Shown here in pieces: positions 61,410 through 64,000 of a DNA stretch of 64,000 bases. The translations under genes were made by a program, and so were the position numbers. The notes under the pieces were generated by a model that saw only the letters and a program-made list of their open reading frames with translations, searched no databases and was not told the DNA's origin. The DNA comes from Nonomuraea sp. SYSU D8015 (GTDB lineage Bacteria > Actinomycetota > Actinomycetes > Streptosporangiales > Streptosporangiaceae), in the NCBI RefSeq assembly GCF_008065375.1, contig NZ_VJYI01000002.1, forward strand, positions 186,001 through 250,000, in the 5' to 3' direction. How positions within the stretch are numbered: position 1 is the stretch's first letter; each line of letters starts with the position of its first letter.

Positions 61410-62393
61410 TCAGATGCGTCGCGCCACTTCCGTCGCCCAGTACGTCAAGATCAGGTCGGCCCCGGCCCGCTTGATCGCGACCAGCGATTCCATGATCGTC
61501 CGCTCGCGGTCCACCCAGCCGTTGGCCGCGGCGGCCTCGATCATCGCGTATTCGCCGCTTACCTGGTAGGCGGCCACCGGCACGTCCACCTCGGCCCGGA
61601 ACTGGGCGATGATGTCGAGGTAGGCCAGCGCGGGCTTGACCATGACGGCGTCGGCGCCCTCGGCGAGGTCGAGCCGGAGCTCGCGCAGCGCCTCCTCCAG
61701 CGGCCCGGCCGGGTCCTGCTGGTGGGTGCTGCGGTCGCCGAACTGCGGCGCGCACTCGGCGGCGTCGCGGAACGGCCCGAAGAAGGCGGATGCGTACTTG
61801 GCGGTATAGGCAAGAATCGGGATATTTCCGTAACCGGCCCCGTCGAGCGCCGCCCGGATCGCCCCGACCTGGCCGTCCATCATCCCGCTCGGCGCCACCA
61901 TCTGGGAGCCCGCGGCAGCCTGCGCCACCGCGATCGAGGCGTACCGCTCCAGCGTCGCGTCGTTGTCCACGTCACCGGACGGGGTGAGGATCCCGCAGTG
62001 CCCGTGGTCGGTGAACTCGTCGAGGCACGTGTCGGCCATCACCACGATGGAGTCGCCGACCTCGGCGTTCACATCCCGCAGCGCGATCTGCAGGACGCCG
62101 TCGGGGTCGTCGGCGGCCGAGCCGCGGGCGTCCTTCACGGCCGGGATGCCGAACAGGATCAGCCCGCCCACGCCCGCCTCGGCGGCCTCGTGCGCGGCCT
62201 TGCGCAGCGAGTCGCGGGTGTGCTGCACCACGCCCGGCATGGAGGCGACGGGCTGCGGCTCGGCGATGCCCTCCTTGACGAACAGGGGCAGGATCAGGTC
62301 GGCGGCGTGCAGCCGGGTGCCGGCCACCATGCGCCGCAGCGCGGGGGTGCGGCGCAGCCGCCGAGGCCTGGCCACGGGGAATCGCGCGCTCAT
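61410..62393 (-). CDS. hemB: Delta-aminolevulinic acid dehydratase (porphobilinogen synthase)
   Basis: The 327-residue enzyme condenses two 5-aminolevulinate molecules to porphobilinogen. Active-site lysines are in [14 protein letters not shown] and [11 protein letters not shown], and [10 protein letters not shown] closes the site. The metal loop reads [14 protein letters not shown], keeping two of the three Cys of zinc enzymes. ATG 62391-62393 has GGAGA upstream and shares one base with the hemD stop; a TTG at 62396 is possible. Confidence 0.95.
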   Translation of the reverse strand: MSARFPVARPRRLRRTPALRRMVAGTRLHAADLILPLFVKEGIAEPQPVASMPGVVQHTRDSLRKAAHEAAEAGVGGLILFGIPAVKDARGSAADDPDGVLQIALRDVNAEVGDSIVVMADTCLDEFTDHGHCGILTPSGDVDNDATLERYASIAVAQAAAGSQMVAPSGMMDGQVGAIRAALDGAGYGNIPILAYTAKYASAFFGPFRDAAECAPQFGDRSTHQQDPAGPLEEALRELRLDLAEGADAVMVKPALAYLDIIAQFRAEVDVPVAAYQVSGEYAMIEAAAANGWVDRERTIMESLVAIKRAGADLILTYWATEVARRI

Positions 62394-63952
62394 CAAGGTC
62401 TCCTTCTCCTCGCGCCACGGCGGTTCTGTGAGGGCCGGCGCGGGGTGTCGCCCGCGGCCAGGGCCGCCTGGCGCTGCTTGGCACCGAACTCGGCCAGCGC
62501 GGCGGCCAAGGCGGATGCGGATGGTTTGTCAGCCATGACGTCGACCCGGAGCCCGAACTCCTCGGCGGTCTTGGCCGTCTGCGGCCCGATGACCGCGATC
62601 ACGGTGACGTTGTGCGGCTTGCCCGCGATGCCCACCAGGTTGCGCACGGTGGACGAGGACGTGAAGAGCACGGCGTCGAAGCCGCCGCCCTTGATCGCCT
62701 CGCGGATGGGCGCGGGCGGCGGCGCGGCCCGCACGGTGCGGTACGCGGTGACGTCGTCGCACTCCCAGCCCAGCTCGGTGAGCCCGGCCACCAGCGTGTC
62801 GGTCGAGATGTCGGCCCGCGGCAGCAGCACCCGGTTGATCGGGTCGAGCATCGAGTCGTACGGCGGCCACTCGGCCACCAGCCCCTCGGACGACTGCTCG
62901 CCCGACGGCAGCAGGTCGGGCTTGACCCCGAACTCGACCAGGGCCCGCGCGGTCGCGTCGCCCACGGCCGCCACCTTGAGGCCGGCGAAGGCGCGGGCGT
63001 CGAGGCCGTATTCCTCGAACTTCTCGCGTACGGCCTTGACCGCGTTCGCGCTGGTGAAGGCCACCCACTCGTAGCGGCCCGTGACCAGGCCCTTGATCGC
63101 CCGGTCCATCTGCTGCGGCGTGCGGGGCGGCTCCACCGAGATCGTCGGCACCTCCTCCGGCACCGCGCCGTACGCGACGAGCTGCTCGGACAGGCTGCGC
63201 GACTGCTCCTTGGTGCGCGGCACCAGCACCCGCCACCCGAACAGCGGCTTGGTCTCGAACCACGACAGTTTGTCCCGCAGCCCCACGGCCTCGCCGACCA
63301 CGATCAGCGCGGGCTCGGTGAAGCCGGCGTGCTTGAGGTCGGCCTGGAGCCGGCCGAGCGAGGACACGACGGTGTACTGCTCGGTGGTGGTGCCGCCGCT
63401 GCTGACCGCGACGGGAGTGGTGTCGGGCTTGCCGCCGGCGATGAGGGCCTTGCCGATGGCCACGGCGTCGCCGAGGCCGTTGTAGATCACCAGCGTGCCG
63501 CGGCAGGCGGCGTGGTGGTCCCAGTCCTGCTCATGAGCGGCGTCGACGATCCGGAACTCGGGCACGGCCGTCGCCGGCGGGATGCCCGCGTAGGTCAGCA
63601 CGGCGGTCGCGGGCGGCACGCCGGGCACGATCTCGAAGTCCACCTCCGCCGCGGCGCAGGCCGCGACCTCCTCGGTGATCGAGGAGAAGAGCATGGGATC
63701 GCCCGCGCACAGGCGCACCACGACCTGCCCGCCTTTGGCGCGCTTGACGACCCCGGCCTTGACGTCGTCGCCCTCGACGACCTGGACGCCTTCGCGGCAG
63801 TGACGCAGCAGCGGGCGGTGCGCTTCCTCGCCGAGCACGACGGCGTCGGCCTTGCCGAGCAGCTCGGCGGCGCGGAGCGTCAGCAGGTTGGGGTCACCGG
63901 GACCCGCCCCCACGAACGCGACGAAACCGGAGGTTGGACTATCGGAGCTCAA
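62393..63952 (-). CDS. hemD: Uroporphyrinogen-III C-methyltransferase/synthase fusion
   Basis: The 519-residue protein joins two activities. Residues 1-255 are a CobA/SUMT-like methyltransferase ([19 protein letters not shown]), and residues 260-490 a HemD uroporphyrinogen-III synthase ([31 protein letters not shown]). The methyltransferase GDP loop reads [13 protein letters not shown], a departure from the usual GGDPFxFGRG, so its activity is uncertain. The start TTG 63950-63952 overlaps the hemC stop. The hemB gene is immediately downstream. Confidence 0.9.
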   Translation of the reverse strand: MSSDSPTSGFVAFVGAGPGDPNLLTLRAAELLGKADAVVLGEEAHRPLLRHCREGVQVVEGDDVKAGVVKRAKGGQVVVRLCAGDPMLFSSITEEVAACAAAEVDFEIVPGVPPATAVLTYAGIPPATAVPEFRIVDAAHEQDWDHHAACRGTLVIYNGLGDAVAIGKALIAGGKPDTTPVAVSSGGTTTEQYTVVSSLGRLQADLKHAGFTEPALIVVGEAVGLRDKLSWFETKPLFGWRVLVPRTKEQSRSLSEQLVAYGAVPEEVPTISVEPPRTPQQMDRAIKGLVTGRYEWVAFTSANAVKAVREKFEEYGLDARAFAGLKVAAVGDATARALVEFGVKPDLLPSGEQSSEGLVAEWPPYDSMLDPINRVLLPRADISTDTLVAGLTELGWECDDVTAYRTVRAAPPPAPIREAIKGGGFDAVLFTSSSTVRNLVGIAGKPHNVTVIAVIGPQTAKTAEEFGLRVDVMADKPSASALAAALAEFGAKQRQAALAAGDTPRRPSQNRRGARRRRP

Positions 63953-64000
63953 TGGGAATGCTCCCCCATCAATCTGTCGGCGCCTTCGGCGATCATCTCG
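63949..64000 (-). CDS. hemC: Hydroxymethylbilane synthase, C-terminal fragment
   Basis: The last 16 codons are visible and the gene runs off the right edge. The tail [16 protein letters not shown] ends with TGA 63949-63951. The AEGADRLM pattern fits the C-terminus of porphobilinogen deaminase, and its place directly before hemD agrees. It overlaps the hemD TTG start by 3 bases. Confidence 0.75.
   Translation of the reverse strand, partial: EMIAEGADRLMGEHSH

Noticed and set aside
1..64000. tRNA, rRNA, CRISPR arrays, insertion sequences or prophage genes
   Set aside because: No cloverleaf, rRNA segment, regularly spaced repeats, transposase or phage structural motifs were found by reading both strands.

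Overview
The window is high-GC actinomycete DNA. Many starts are GTG or TTG, genes are packed with 1-4 nt stop/start overlaps, and several markers are actinobacterial: a conservon (CvnA-D plus P450), BldC, an XRE/DUF397 pair, an F420-type LLM oxidoreductase and menaquinone-type respiration genes. Gene content is most like a filamentous actinomycete of the Streptosporangiaceae kind (for example Nonomuraea); the genus is inferred, not shown. No rRNA, tRNA, CRISPR array, insertion sequence or prophage was seen.

Layout. 1-3.3 kb: small metabolic and regulatory genes (EamA fragment, GNAT, YjbR-like, TetR, VOC) and a frameshifted membrane gene. 3.4-8.7 kb: a membrane protein, then a complete conservon (sensor ATPase, Roadblock, DUF742, GTPase, cytochrome P450). 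8.7-13.8 kb: a NarL/DesK-type two-component pair with dyads in its upstream region, a divergent membrane gene, a secreted SGNH hydrolase and a MarR regulator. 13.9-17.9 kb: LLM oxidoreductase, a junction of two truncated genes, an exported protein, and a MerR regulator divergent from a membrane gene whose promoter has MerR-type spacing. 17.9-23.3 kb: a stressosome-like partner-switching module (RsbR, RsbS, RsbT, an ATPase-phosphatase fusion and two SpoIIE phosphatases) with a MarR gene. 23.5-25.7 kb: an intact VapBC-like pair beside a decayed antitoxin/toxin operon and an orphan gene.

25.8-49.8 kb is largely respiratory core: msrA, rarD, then on the minus strand menJ, nuoA-N and a polyprenyl diphosphate synthase, which read as one long transcription unit for complex I plus its menaquinone pool. 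A perfect Rex-type palindrome lies upstream of menJ, and menG is nearby. 49.8-52.1 kb holds bldC with a long structured leader and a two-gene unit with an HExxH metallopeptidase-like protein. 52.1-56 kb is the cytochrome c maturation operon resA-ccdA-resB-ccsB. 56-64 kb carries a histidine phosphatase, a LysR gene divergent from a 36-residue ORF and an EamA exporter, and tetrapyrrole genes hemC, cobA/hemD, hemB and hemL with a primase/polymerase-like gene between the last two.

The genes combine into a respiration theme: heme synthesis, cytochrome c assembly, menaquinone synthesis and complex I, with a predicted redox switch. Around it sit accessory signalling modules and one degraded toxin-antitoxin patch. 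Three genes carry frameshifts that each fit one missing base, so sequencing error must be excluded before calling them true pseudogenes.
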